Of a DNA stretch of 64,000 bases, positions 16,895-26,373 are shown piece after piece (positions within the stretch are counted from its first letter, which is position 1; each line of letters starts with the position of its first letter). This DNA is from Chitinophaga sp. HK235 (GTDB lineage: Bacteria; Bacteroidota; Bacteroidia; Chitinophagales; Chitinophagaceae): contig NZ_CP073766.1 of assembly GCF_018255755.1 (NCBI RefSeq), forward strand, positions 8,244,501-8,308,500, in the 5' to 3' direction. The translations under genes and the position numbers were made by a program. The notes beneath the pieces are model-generated. The model had not been told where the DNA came from, searched no databases, and saw only the letters and a list, made by a program, of their open reading frames with translations.

Positions 16895-18412
16895 TTATTT
16901 TTGTTCCTCACGGATATGCCGGAATGCGTTTAAATATCTCTGCAACTTCGAATTGGTAAAGCCTGTATCCGGATGAAGTACTGGTTTGTCTACAGTATCC
17001 AGCAGGAAAGAGCAGTCAGTTCCTAATCTTACCTGAGACGCGCCATGACATCCCTGGCATCCGCCCATCACATAGCCTTTGCCGCCATAAATAACATTTA
17101 CTTTATTATCCATAGGGTGGCCTATAGAACTGCCTCTGAATTTGGCCAGTATATCATCCGATTCTATCACATAATTGGCAAGGAAGTAGCTAAAGCTAGT
17201 GGAATCGCTGGTGGTGGCAGCTTGCACCCCCACGAGCCGATAATATTGCCATATTGATTTGGGGTTTCTCTGTAATATTAAACCATGCGCCGCAGTAGTG
17301 GAGTTCTTCACTACCTGCGGTATTGGATGATAACGTGGATAGTTTTTGATGAAAGGGCCTGTCTGATTCCCGTTGCTATCAAGGTTTATATAGCCCATGT
17401 CGGTGATATGTCCTGTACCCGCTAAGCTGTTTTGTACGTCGACCTGTTCGAAGGTAGCAAATACAAAATTCGGGAAGGTTTGGGTTTTATGGATAATGTG
17501 TATGCCAATCAGTGCATAGCGTTCATTAACAGCTCTGAGCCCATTTGAAGTTTGTGCATAGGTAAGCACTGTCCGCATTACATACCTGGTGCTGTCTTCA
17601 TTGGGTTTAAGTCTGCGCCAGGCTGTCTTTACTTCAATGGCGCCTTCAGTGGCCCGCTGATTGTTTCCACAGGGCAGGCAAATTACCCTTCCCTTCCCTT
17701 TCCCGTTCACGGAGGTAGTATCACTTTCGCAGGTTGAAGTTGAACCTTTAAAATAAGCAGAATCCGCATGGATGCTGTCTTTATTATTGATATTACCCTG
17801 GTAGAGCTTTTCCTTGGTGCTAAAGTTTGTCCGGATATAGTTATACTCATCGCGATTCACCTTTGCCTGGTACAACACCTGATATTGCTTATCGTTTGTA
17901 ATCGACTGCCCAAACACGATACAGGAGCCTATTTCATTGTTTTCATCCAGGTTATTAAATACTGTGGTATCTGTACCTTTGAGCGGCTGCGTCCAATTGT
18001 AATAAGTATAGTATGGCACGGTATCGAATTTGCTCATCACATTGGTTGCCGGCCTTAACTCTGTTCTGTGTTTATAAGTTTCCCAAACGAACAGAGGGGG
18101 ATAAGGGTTCTTATCTGTTTCATACCTCCATTTCGTATCTGGCGTTCCTCTGGTACCTGATTGCTCATAGTCGGATTTCCAGTTCAGCGCAAAAAATTCA
18201 TCCCAAGCAAAAGTGCAAAGGTTCTGTGGTGTCGCCTGACCTGAAACATCGTGAGGTACATCAGAAGAAATGGTGATAGGAAATGTTTGATTCACATCCT
18301 TCTCAGTAGGAGCAGGTTTGGATTCCTCCGCTGCTGCCGACTTTCTTCGTATCAGCAATACACTTACAGTACCTGCAAACAATATTGCCACAATAAAAAC
18401 ATATTTTTTCAT
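16895..18412 (-). CDS. Exported cytochrome c-like protein with a single CxxCH
   Basis: I place the start at 18412, giving 505 aa, because MKKYVFIVAILFAGTVSVLL then forms a proper membrane-export signal; the longer frame adds 24 non-export residues. Near the C-terminus (about residue 452) the motif GGCQGCHGASQ is one c-type heme site with local glycines. The rest is a long Tyr/Asn-rich periplasmic domain (for instance EFFALNWKSDYEQ, FVWETYKHRTELRP, SCIVFGQSITND). Such proteins are annotated only as cytochrome c family in Bacteroidota; an electron-transfer or redox-enzyme role is likely but untested. A 107-aa frame precedes it on the same strand. Confidence 0.7.
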   Translation of the reverse strand: MKKYVFIVAILFAGTVSVLLIRRKSAAAEESKPAPTEKDVNQTFPITISSDVPHDVSGQATPQNLCTFAWDEFFALNWKSDYEQSGTRGTPDTKWRYETDKNPYPPLFVWETYKHRTELRPATNVMSKFDTVPYYTYYNWTQPLKGTDTTVFNNLDENNEIGSCIVFGQSITNDKQYQVLYQAKVNRDEYNYIRTNFSTKEKLYQGNINNKDSIHADSAYFKGSTSTCESDTTSVNGKGKGRVICLPCGNNQRATEGAIEVKTAWRRLKPNEDSTRYVMRTVLTYAQTSNGLRAVNERYALIGIHIIHKTQTFPNFVFATFEQVDVQNSLAGTGHITDMGYINLDSNGNQTGPFIKNYPRYHPIPQVVKNSTTAAHGLILQRNPKSIWQYYRLVGVQAATTSDSTSFSYFLANYVIESDDILAKFRGSSIGHPMDNKVNVIYGGKGYVMGGCQGCHGASQVRLGTDCSFLLDTVDKPVLHPDTGFTNSKLQRYLNAFRHIREEQK

Positions 18413-18440
18413 AATTGTTAATTTGAGGGTAAGAACGATT

Positions 18441-18764
18441 TTATCTGATTTCCATCTTATAAAGATTTTTGCTGATGATAGCACTCAAGGCTTCCTTATT
18501 GCTTTCTCTGCCGTGTATTTCTATACAGAAATTGTCGGTGTAATCTTTTTTATGTGGAATGTATAAAAGGGCGCGGGGGCTTAATACTTCCTGTAACTTG
18601 TATTGCCTTTGAGGTTCAGCATCCATCCGTCGCCTATTATTTACTTGAATATCCAGATCAGCAGTTGAGAGAGATAGCATCACAGGAAAGTGAGGTGTCT
18701 GATTTGTTGTAATAACTTCTGTATGCCGATTTGCCGGCACCAGAGTTTCCGTTTTTGCTGTCAT
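18441..18764 (-). CDS. Small protein of unknown function upstream of the cytochrome gene
   Basis: A 107-aa frame with ATG at 18764, ending 28 bases before the cytochrome start. The sequence is hydrophilic and protein-like (PHFPVMLSLSTADLDIQVNN, then YKLQEVLSPRALLYIPHKKD and CIEIHG), with no signal peptide and no family I recognise. Spacing suggests an operon with the cytochrome-like gene. It could be spurious. Confidence 0.4.
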   Translation of the reverse strand: MTAKTETLVPANRHTEVITTNQTPHFPVMLSLSTADLDIQVNNRRRMDAEPQRQYKLQEVLSPRALLYIPHKKDYTDNFCIEIHGRESNKEALSAIISKNLYKMEIR

Positions 18765-19274
18765 AATGGGAGAGTTTATATGATGATAAATTGTTTTTTT
18801 ACATCACATGAATGGGTGCATTTGAAGATATTGATAGATAAGAGGCTGATCGGTTATTATGAGGAGATGAATGTGTAATGGTACTGAGGCCGTGCTGTCG
18901 CTTCTTTAAGATGTATAGTATTCCTTACTATTTACCTGAATAGTGATTTAAGTTATATAAAAAATTGGAACTGAAAAAATTGTTTTTTTAGTATTGTCCG
19001 ACTAAAAACAATAGGAAAGGAATAGAAAATGGGGCGTAAAGCCCCCCTCTACAGTCCTTATTCTCAGCCTTCCTTCTGTTTAGATTCGCTTATTACTTTA
19101 TCATAAAATGCTTGTTGATACTCCTGAACTCAGTCAGGTGGACAGCTTCAATTAGTTTTTCAAGATGTCTTTTTATACCCGATAGCTCAATGGTTTCGTT
19201 TTACCAGCTCTTAAATTCCAAAAAGAACTTCTGGTGTATCCCACTATGATACAATAACGTATTGTTTATTAATA
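18765..19274. other. Intergenic region with a possible gene relic
   Basis: No complete gene. On the minus strand 19093-19197 reads IELSGIKRHLEKLIEAVHLT, then EFRSINKHFMIK and a stop, with an in-frame stop just upstream and no start codon. This looks like the decayed end of a gene. The rest is AT-rich and should contain the divergent promoters. Confidence 0.3.
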
Positions 19275-20081
19275 ATGCCTATATTCCAAAGGTTAAAGCT
19301 GTTGTATGAGAGAAACATCCTCAAACGCGCCATAAGGATGACCTTCAAAGTGAATTGCTATAATAAACATAATTCTTACTTTGCAGGCTCAAAACCAAAC
19401 TTCTTGAAGAAAGTCTTTAAAATTTTTTCCTATACGCTATTAACCTTTTGCCTGCTGGCTGGCCTGTACCTTTCATCGGCGTATATCCTTTCCCGTATGA
19501 GTACTCCGAAAGAACAGGTCGCAGATGCTGATATTCCTATTTACATACTCACTAACGGTGTACATACAGATCTGGTGGTACCTGTCCGCACGGAGCAGAT
19601 CGATTGGAGTACCCGCATTCCTTTTGGCAACACTATAGCCAATGATAGCAGTGCTCAGCTGCTGGCTTTCGGCTGGGGAGATAAGGGCTTTTACCTGCAA
19701 ACACCCACCTGGGCCGATCTTAAATTCAGTACAGCATTCAAAGCGGCTTTTGCCTTAAGTACTGCCGCTATCCATGCTACTTATTATCGCCAACTGCAGG
19801 AAAATGAAAGTTGCCGCAAGATCATGATTAATAAATCCCAGTATGCAAGATTAATCCAATTTATCAGTAATAGCTTTAAACCAGGCACAGATGGTATGCC
19901 GATCAAGATAAATACAAATGCTAATTACGGTAATGGCGACGCTTTTTACGAAGCCAAAGGGAGATATAACCTGTTTTATACCTGTAATACCTGGGCTAAC
20001 GATGGGTTAAAAAGCTGTGGACAAAAGGCCTGCCGCTGGACCATCTTTGACACAGGAATATTTTATCACTACAGGAAGTAA
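19275..20081 (+). CDS. DUF2459 / TIGR02117 family membrane-anchored protein
   Basis: A 268-aa protein. A single transmembrane helix (FKIFSYTLLTFCLLAGLYLSS, about residues 48-68) anchors a periplasmic domain with the family signatures ILTNGVHTDLVVPV, FGWGDKGFYLQTPTWADL and the closing block LFYTCNTWANDGLKSCG. The Cys and His residues of these blocks resemble an NlpC/P60-like active site, but the family function is unknown (sometimes called urease-region protein). The first 21 codons are not typical; ATG at 19338 (MTFKVN) is a possible start. It is followed by a strong hairpin. Confidence 0.8.
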   Translation: MPIFQRLKLLYERNILKRAIRMTFKVNCYNKHNSYFAGSKPNFLKKVFKIFSYTLLTFCLLAGLYLSSAYILSRMSTPKEQVADADIPIYILTNGVHTDLVVPVRTEQIDWSTRIPFGNTIANDSSAQLLAFGWGDKGFYLQTPTWADLKFSTAFKAAFALSTAAIHATYYRQLQENESCRKIMINKSQYARLIQFISNSFKPGTDGMPIKINTNANYGNGDAFYEAKGRYNLFYTCNTWANDGLKSCGQKACRWTIFDTGIFYHYRK

Positions 20082-20140
20082 GCTTAGCATTAAAAGCTAC
20101 TTTCGTACCAGTTGGATAAAGAATCCACCTCTGGGCACGT

Positions 20141-20189
20141 AAAAGTAAAAAGGCTTGTAAGTTTTAACTTACAAGCCTTTTTACTTTTA
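20141..20189. terminator. Long bidirectional terminator hairpin
   Basis: The palindrome has arms AAAAGTAAAAAGGCTTGTAA and TTACAAGCCTTTTTACTTTT around AAGTTAAAACTT-type bases, with A and T tracts on both sides, between convergent genes. A closely similar hairpin recurs at 36256-36294. Confidence 0.85.
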
Positions 20190-20301
20190 GTCAGATGTCG
20201 TTTCTAACTACTTGCGCTCCCATTATTCATGGATCAAATTGAAAAATTCGCGAGACAAATTTGACAGCCAGTACCTTGAATGATTACATCTTTTCGCACG
20301 A

Positions 20302-21915
20302 CTACTTCACATAAGTACTACCCTTATCCTGCCCAAATGTTTGAGGACGGTTGTCTGTTGTGGGCTTATCGGGTACGGGAGGTGCGGGGGCTGTCCAGTT
20401 GTTCCATGATACACGGGAGCCATCAGGTGCAGTCACTTCAAATCCGGCAAATTGCCAGTCGCCGTAATAATGATTATTACGGAAAATATTATCCTGCTGA
20501 AAGGTGATCCGCCAGGGAATCTGGTAACCACTGAATTCAGGAAATGTGCCGTACTCAGAAAATATTCCATTGATACCGCAGTAATTTCCTCCTGTACATC
20601 CCAGCAGCGCTTTATCTATTCTGAAATCATTATTCTCTACCACCACATTTTCTGTTGACCAGCGACAAACAAATTTATTTACAACACTACCAGGAATAAC
20701 ATCCGGCAAACCGGATTTGCAGGGAGAATCATCGTACAGGCTTCTCATCTTTATTGTGCCCGCCCGATGGGTGTTGGCGCTGGATCCACTATACCTGTTT
20801 GCATTTTCCCACAGCACTACACCTCCCCAGTTATTCTCAAAGTTATTGTTGCTGATCAGCATGGGGGAGGTTTTCAGATTAAATCCACGTGGACTGCCGG
20901 CTTCGGAAATATATACTGCAGGAACCGGAAAATAATCTCCTTTACGCGCATTCTCCATACCAGCAACGATCGCATTCTTCTTAAAGTTATTGAAACGTAC
21001 GCTGGCATCATAACCGGCTTCTATCATTAATCCGTTTCCATCATTATCATTGATATAATTATTTTCAATGACGAAGCCACGATTATTATTATCCAGCCAT
21101 AAGCCTACCCCTTTATTATTATGCACCCAATTATTCGTAACCCTGGCATTCTTGTTGATCCAGAACTTTACGCCACCGGTACAACCACATCCATCGATTT
21201 TGCTCTCCCAATCATCGGTATTGTTACCTGCAATTTCATTATGATCCAATACAAAATTTACTACCTCGTTGGTTTCAGTTCCGCAACAGGAGTTAATTCC
21301 ATATTGACCATTGTCTTTTATGCAATTATAACGGTAAACATTATTAGGCCCAGCCATCAGACCGGCGCCTTTGTTATTGGAGATGGTATTATATTCAATG
21401 GTCCATTTATCGCCGGCATCATGGTTGACAACACCTTCGTCGCGCGGCGCCATGAAGTTGCGGATGGTAAGATAACGGATCGTCACATTGACAGCCCGCT
21501 GTGTAAACGCATAATGATTGATATGCTGACCATCCAGGATGGCACCAGGGCCGCCAATAAATGTAGTATTGTTCTCAGGTATAATCTGGCTGAATGGATC
21601 ATCGCCTATTGTATGTACACCAGGTGCCAGCCAGAAAGTGGCTCCTTCGACTTTAAAGTTGAAACCTTTGTTATCACCTGCCGGCACTGTAATAGCACCC
21701 GCTGGCGCAGCGCTGGGTCCCGTCAGTAATTGCGTATTGCCACAGATTTCAGCCGGTGGCGACGATGGCCACACATTTGCTTCAGAATTAGACGGATTTC
21801 CGGGTTCCTTTTGGGAGCCTGGTGCACCAGGCTTATGACATCCCGTGATATAGAGGAGGCACAACGGAAGTAAAGATCCACAGATCTTTTGCAATAGTAA
21901 ATCAGTTTTTCTCAT
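20302..21915 (-). CDS. Right-handed parallel beta-helix lipoprotein
   Basis: I choose ATG 21915 (537 aa), because MRKTDLLLQKICG leads to a lipobox (LLYITGC, Cys near residue 27 of this start); an upstream ATG at 21954 adds 13 residues. After a Pro/Ser-rich linker, about 15 beta-helix turns follow with the repeated pattern xxVxxNxxxxN (VTIRYLTIRNF, WTIEYNTISNNKGAG, YRYNCIKDNGQYGIN, FVIENNYINDNDGNGL). This is the pectate-lyase/NosD-type fold; it is usual in surface polysaccharide lyases and epimerases. No catalytic residues can be assigned safely. Cysteine pairs (CGCTGG, CCG) suggest disulfides. It ends at the shared hairpin to its left. Confidence 0.8.
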   Translation of the reverse strand: MRKTDLLLQKICGSLLPLCLLYITGCHKPGAPGSQKEPGNPSNSEANVWPSSPPAEICGNTQLLTGPSAAPAGAITVPAGDNKGFNFKVEGATFWLAPGVHTIGDDPFSQIIPENNTTFIGGPGAILDGQHINHYAFTQRAVNVTIRYLTIRNFMAPRDEGVVNHDAGDKWTIEYNTISNNKGAGLMAGPNNVYRYNCIKDNGQYGINSCCGTETNEVVNFVLDHNEIAGNNTDDWESKIDGCGCTGGVKFWINKNARVTNNWVHNNKGVGLWLDNNNRGFVIENNYINDNDGNGLMIEAGYDASVRFNNFKKNAIVAGMENARKGDYFPVPAVYISEAGSPRGFNLKTSPMLISNNNFENNWGGVVLWENANRYSGSSANTHRAGTIKMRSLYDDSPCKSGLPDVIPGSVVNKFVCRWSTENVVVENNDFRIDKALLGCTGGNYCGINGIFSEYGTFPEFSGYQIPWRITFQQDNIFRNNHYYGDWQFAGFEVTAPDGSRVSWNNWTAPAPPVPDKPTTDNRPQTFGQDKGSTYVK

Positions 21916-22499
21916 AGGAGTTGAATTTGGTGAACAAAAGGTTTCCATCGTCACTTACCTGTATCAGTAGTAAGTGGCTTACTATATAAAAATAATTAGT
22001 CAGCTTTTTAGAAGGCACTGCGACGGCAGCTGACGCTGTTCTTCCCAACTACAGGGCATTTAAATGCTTATCGCATTTGCAAAGACTTTAAATTGTTTGC
22101 TGGTGATTCAAATAAGGCATTCATAATTGACATAGGTTTGGCCAGGCTAAATACCTTAGTGTCCAAGAAATGATTGACAATGCATCTGGGCTTGAACCTT
22201 CCTTTCTTCTCACGTGAAATATTTCCCTGATCGATAGGCATCTTTCCTTTCAGTACAGCAGGGATTATTAGTAGTCTTCACTATAGTAAAGGTTCTTCAG
22301 ACTGGTTTCGGGGCGGTAAGTTACAAATAAAATGAAAGATTTAAGCAGGAAGATCTTTTTTTAAGGAGATATTAATTATATCCTAACGGAAGAATAGAAA
22401 AACTTTGATAAAGAGGCGCTAAGGATTCCTGAAATCAGCGGATCATTGGGAAGTAACCTATTTAACGCGAATTCAAAGTAAGGCAAATTAAAATCCGGG
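21916..22499. other. Intergenic region, no supported gene
   Basis: Nothing convincing. A 57-codon minus-strand frame (22068-22241, starting MPIDQGNISREKKGRFKP) has a purine-rich stretch before its ATG but no recognisable homology. The region upstream of 21915 should contain the beta-helix gene promoter. Confidence 0.35.
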
Positions 22500-23447
22500 T
22501 TACAACTTATATGTAATACCCAAAGACCAGTAGAACCGGTTGCTCAGTGGTTCTACCTTTACTATTGATTCCTTGGTAGACAGTGTTGTTAGTGTAAGCA
22601 CCGCAGGGTGCAATGGAATAGCGTAAGTGGGTTCAAAAGAGAAAGTGAGTCGCTTATGAATGGTATAAGATATGGGTAGGCTTAATTCATAATCCAGTAT
22701 GGTAAAATTGGATGCACCACTCATATCTGCTACCACAGTTGGATGTTGACGTTGTTTCTTTTGCTTGCTCACTTTTACTACAGGACTGAGGTAACGCTTG
22801 TTATAATAATCATCATAATAGTGTTGCGTTCCGGCGTTAGCTGATACGGTAGGAATGATGTTCAGATGATCGTTGAACAGGGAGAAACTATGCTCCAGTG
22901 CGGCTCTTACGGAATAATCGGTTTTTGATCCGAAATTCATATAGCCGTCTATAGAAGCTGCGATGATTTCATTGAAATCATATTCAACGCTGGCATGCAC
23001 ATCACCATTCAATTCTGACCGTACGTTATCACTCAGGTCACTATAGAAAAATTTAGAGGCACTGATCTCTCCATCAAAATTACCCCGCGAAAACATATAC
23101 CCTGCTGTAAGTATACCTGCATCCACACGAGTACCGTTATCCGTTAACATAGAAAGGATACCCTCTGCATATAACCCCGATTTATGATAATAACCCAATG
23201 TAGTGGACAAATACGGGATACGGGTGCTGTCGTTTCTGCCGGTATATACGTTGTCACTCAGGTATTGCAAGCCTGCACGAAAATGCGACCTGGGTCTTTC
23301 TTTGTCTGCTGTTATCGTTTGTTCATTACCGGTAGCCGGCAGTGAATCCCGCTGGTACGATGGTGCGGTAGTGGCCCTGTTATCGGGTTGCTGCGCGAAT
23401 ATAGGTATTGACGGCAATAACAGAATGCATAGAGATAGTACTTTCAT
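22500..23447 (-). CDS. Outer-membrane beta-barrel protein of unknown function
   Basis: A 315-aa protein with signal peptide MKVLSLCILLLPSIPIFAQ. The mature part has alternating amphipathic strands typical of an outer-membrane barrel: FRAGLQYLSDNVYTGR, YLSTTLGYYHKSGLYAEG, ILTAGYMFSRGNFDGEIS and a C-terminal strand FYWSLGITYKL ending in an aromatic-type signature. There is no plug or peptidoglycan domain. I do not recognise a family name. It lies downstream of the TonB receptor on the same strand with a palindrome in between, so co-transcription is doubtful. Confidence 0.6.
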   Translation of the reverse strand: MKVLSLCILLLPSIPIFAQQPDNRATTAPSYQRDSLPATGNEQTITADKERPRSHFRAGLQYLSDNVYTGRNDSTRIPYLSTTLGYYHKSGLYAEGILSMLTDNGTRVDAGILTAGYMFSRGNFDGEISASKFFYSDLSDNVRSELNGDVHASVEYDFNEIIAASIDGYMNFGSKTDYSVRAALEHSFSLFNDHLNIIPTVSANAGTQHYYDDYYNKRYLSPVVKVSKQKKQRQHPTVVADMSGASNFTILDYELSLPISYTIHKRLTFSFEPTYAIPLHPAVLTLTTLSTKESIVKVEPLSNRFYWSLGITYKL

Positions 23448-23595
23448 GTGCTTTTTACAGATTATAATACATAGTGACTATAGACAGAATCAAAGCCCCA
23501 AAGTTTAATCTATAAATCACCGTTGATATTATCAATATGTTAAAACTGCATTAGAAAATAAGAGGATGTTTCAAAATTGCCCAGTGATTTATCTG

Positions 23596-23656
23596 CTTTT
23601 CGCCGCTTTCCCTTTCATATGTCAATGCCACACATACCGGGAAAAGCGGCGAAAAG
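23596..23656 (-). terminator. Large inverted repeat after the TonB receptor gene
   Basis: CTTTTCGCCGCTTTCCC (23596-23612) pairs with GGGAAAAGCGGCGAAAAG (23639-23656) apart from one extra base, around a 26-nt loop. It lies 17 bases after the receptor stop and probably ends that message. The long loop makes an old mobile-element end an alternative. Confidence 0.5.
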
Positions 23657-23672
23657 TTGATTACTGCATTGC

Positions 23673-25844
23673 TTACAATTTTAATTTCAGACCTCCGTTG
23701 ACCACGAAACCATCCAGCGGTGCGTAGATGTCCCTAAACACAGGATGTGTTACGGTGCCGGTGTAGATACTCCCGAAACGGGTTTGCCGGGTGTCAAGAT
23801 AGTTTTCAAAATTCACGAACAAAGAAAATTTCTCCCACAGCTTTTCCGCCATGAATCCACATATCCAGTAAGGCTTACCGGTGGTGCCATCTGTGAGCGT
23901 CTGTTTGCTGTAGTAATAGGCTTCCAGCCCTATCTTCCACTTTTCTTCTTTTTCATACATCAGTACATTGTTCAGCCGGTGACGGGCGGTGAGCGGGTTT
24001 TCGCGGATGATGCCATTATCATTCAGGCGCGCATCGGTAAAAGTATATCCGATGAATAGTTTAAAGTCGCCGTACCCGAATTTAACATTCGTTTCCCAGC
24101 CTTTGGTATCAATGAACCCATCTACGTTTTCCAGTCTGTAGAGATTTCCGGGGACTGTATTAAGTAATAAAGGGTGATTGATACGGGTATAAAAGAAAAG
24201 CTGATTGATGCTGAAACTTAGCTTATCATCAAACAGAGATGTTTTGTAATTCAGATCAAAGTTGGCGCCGTAGGACCGTTCCAGTTTATTGACATCGGCA
24301 TTGATGGGCAGCACGGATTTATACTGGATACGTTCTGTTTCCTCCGTAAATATCGTGGGTGTTTTATAACCCAGTCCTCCGCCAACACGGGATGAGAATT
24401 CAGGAGAGATTTTAAACAGGGCCGAAATCCGGGGCAGCAGTACCAGGCCATAGTCAATTACATAGTCACCCCGCAAGCCTGTTTCCAGCTGCAGCCAGTC
24501 GTTGGCCTTCCAGGTATTTTGTACAAAAGCACCCAACGTGTTCTGATTGTAGTTACGCTTAGGCAGGGTGTCTGTTTGCTGTTCTTTGAAATTATCAGTA
24601 TAAACGTTGATGCCGGTTATCCAGTCCATGTTTTCCTGCTGACGGTGGTAGGTAGCCTCTGTATAAGTGGACCACTGCTGTCCATCAAATACATAACCGG
24701 GGATAGAGATCGTCCGTTTAAAGCTGTTGATGGAATTTTTTACCGTTAGACTGTTGCCTTCACTGAACTCATGATTGAAGGAAAACTGGGTAGAGAAACG
24801 GTTACTTTTATTCTTCTCATAGTAACTATGTGTACTGTCGCCCCGACCTTTGATATAGAGGATATCGCCACCGGTCCTGTCTTCCGTGATAAAGTTGAGG
24901 CCCAGGTTCATCGAGGTTTTCGGACTGAAATAGACAAACAACTTAGGGTTGAATACATACCGTTCAAATTTTGGTATAGCGGTGAATCCGGTGTTGGATG
25001 GATCATAGGCTTTGTTGCTGTTGCGGGAGGCAAAAACAGTCATCCCTACCTTGTTGAACCGCTGTCCGTAAAATCCGTTGAGGTCCAGCCCACCGGCAGA
25101 GGTGCCATTGATCAGGAACCGGAGGTCTCGTTCTGTTGTGGGTACTTTTGATATCAGATTGACCAGCCCGGCGATAGCCCCGCCGCCGTATAAAGTGGAG
25201 GAGGAGCCCTTGATAACCTCTACTTGTTTCAGGTCGAGTGGGGGAGTTTGTAGCAGTCCTAAACCACCGGAAAAGCCGGCATACAGCGGAAACCCGTCTT
25301 TGAGGATCTGTGTATATCGACCATCAAGGCCCTGGATACGGATACTGGAATTGGCTGATGTGGCTGAAACCTGCTGTGTTTGGATTCCGGTGCTTTCATT
25401 GAGCATCATCCGTATATCACCCGGCTTCATGTTTCCTTTTTCTTCCAGTTCTTCACCGGCTATGAATTCAACACGGGTGGGTATGTCCCGGATACTACGG
25501 TTGCTACGGGTAGAGGATATTACCACTTCCTCCATTTCTTCCCCGGCATGCTCCAGATAGATAGTAACAGTATCGGAAGATAATGGGAAAGAAAAGGTAT
25601 CGGCTTTCTCCTGATATCCCATATAGGTGCAGGAAATGACATGCCTGCCATTGGGAATGCCGGTAATAGTGACTACTCCGTTATTGTCGGCCTGGGCCCC
25701 TTTGTTGGTACCTGTGAGTATGGCTGTGGCCCCGATCAGGGGTTTTTTGCTGTCTGCGTCTTTTATGAATGCTGTGAACTTGTTCTGTGCCAGGCACACC
25801 TGTGCAAAGCACAGTAATAATATAATGCTAAGTGTCTTAAACAT
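23673..25844 (-). CDS. TonB-dependent outer-membrane receptor
   Basis: Start taken at ATG 25844 (723 aa), where MFKTLSIILLLCFAQVCLAQ is a signal peptide. The longer frame from 25925 adds 27 unrelated residues. Residues about 22-110 are a carboxypeptidase-regulatory-like domain (FIKDADSKKPLIGATAIL, YMGYQEKADTF). Then comes the plug (EEVVISSTRSNRSIRDIPTRVEFI, RIQGLDGRYTQILKDGFPLYAG, GSSSTLYGGGAIAGLVNLIS). The rest is the 22-strand barrel. The plug resembles heavy-metal or siderophore/B12-type receptors rather than SusC. A cysteine/histidine-rich DUF6660 gene starts 400 bases upstream on the same strand, 77 bases between genes, which points to metal uptake or efflux sensing. Confidence 0.88.
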   Translation of the reverse strand: MFKTLSIILLLCFAQVCLAQNKFTAFIKDADSKKPLIGATAILTGTNKGAQADNNGVVTITGIPNGRHVISCTYMGYQEKADTFSFPLSSDTVTIYLEHAGEEMEEVVISSTRSNRSIRDIPTRVEFIAGEELEEKGNMKPGDIRMMLNESTGIQTQQVSATSANSSIRIQGLDGRYTQILKDGFPLYAGFSGGLGLLQTPPLDLKQVEVIKGSSSTLYGGGAIAGLVNLISKVPTTERDLRFLINGTSAGGLDLNGFYGQRFNKVGMTVFASRNSNKAYDPSNTGFTAIPKFERYVFNPKLFVYFSPKTSMNLGLNFITEDRTGGDILYIKGRGDSTHSYYEKNKSNRFSTQFSFNHEFSEGNSLTVKNSINSFKRTISIPGYVFDGQQWSTYTEATYHRQQENMDWITGINVYTDNFKEQQTDTLPKRNYNQNTLGAFVQNTWKANDWLQLETGLRGDYVIDYGLVLLPRISALFKISPEFSSRVGGGLGYKTPTIFTEETERIQYKSVLPINADVNKLERSYGANFDLNYKTSLFDDKLSFSINQLFFYTRINHPLLLNTVPGNLYRLENVDGFIDTKGWETNVKFGYGDFKLFIGYTFTDARLNDNGIIRENPLTARHRLNNVLMYEKEEKWKIGLEAYYYSKQTLTDGTTGKPYWICGFMAEKLWEKFSLFVNFENYLDTRQTRFGSIYTGTVTHPVFRDIYAPLDGFVVNGGLKLKL

Positions 25845-25921
25845 TTTACTGTTGATAAAAGCTGATAAATAGAAGTACGCTGTGCTGTGGCACAGGATAT
25901 CAAATGTGTGAAAGAGAACTG

Positions 25922-26245
25922 TCACGATAGCTGGGGTGGCTGCCAGATAGATGTGGGAAATTCAGGGAGAGATTGTTTCGTATGGTCGTAGTAGATATTC
26001 CCAGGCAGCGGTATTGTTTCAGGCTCCGACTTTGTAATTTCCGGGATCACCACCCCATGGCAGGTATTACAGGAAAAAAATGGACTGCAAGGCAACTCCG
26101 GTTTGTTATGGTTTTCATGTTCATTGTGCTGCTGACTGTCCTTTGTCAGCGCTGTTTCCTCCTCACAACAGTAATCATTTCCGCAGCAGGGAACAGCGGA
26201 GAGTGTAAGTACGTATATGGAGAATATGAACAGGAGCCACTTCAT
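25922..26245 (-). CDS. DUF6660-type Cys/His-rich secreted protein, putative metal binder
   Basis: Start taken at ATG 26245 (107 aa), where MKWLLFIFSIYVLTLSAVPC gives a signal peptide. The mature part is rich in Cys and His (CCGNDYCCEEE, HNEHENHNK, CSPFFSCNTCHGV), suited to bind copper, zinc or a similar ion. Proteins of this kind are commonly encoded just upstream of TonB receptors in Bacteroidota, as here. Function is unproven. Likely first gene of an operon with the receptor. Confidence 0.7.
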   Translation of the reverse strand: MKWLLFIFSIYVLTLSAVPCCGNDYCCEEETALTKDSQQHNEHENHNKPELPCSPFFSCNTCHGVVIPEITKSEPETIPLPGNIYYDHTKQSLPEFPTSIWQPPQLS

Positions 26246-26373
26246 GGAGGCAAATATATTAATGATTCCTTTCCTAAGCAACTGTCTACTCGCAGTGGCT
26301 TACCTTAATTTAGTAATAGCCCTAACTATCCGTTTCTTCTTTTCTCATATTTCTTAACCCAAACCCCTTATTT

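Noticed and set aside
19093..19197. Possible gene relic reading HLEKLIEAVHLTEF
   Set aside because: No start codon and a stop immediately upstream; kept only as a note in the intergenic entry.
20302..21915. Beta-helix protein as a pectate lyase
   Set aside because: The fold is clear but catalytic lysine/arginine and calcium-site residues could not be assigned.
22068..22241. 57-aa minus-strand frame with purine-rich stretch before ATG
   Set aside because: No homology recognised, low-complexity AT-rich surroundings; too weak to call a gene.
23575..23660. Long-loop inverted repeat as an insertion-sequence end
   Set aside because: No transposase, no second end and no target duplication seen; a terminator is the simpler reading.
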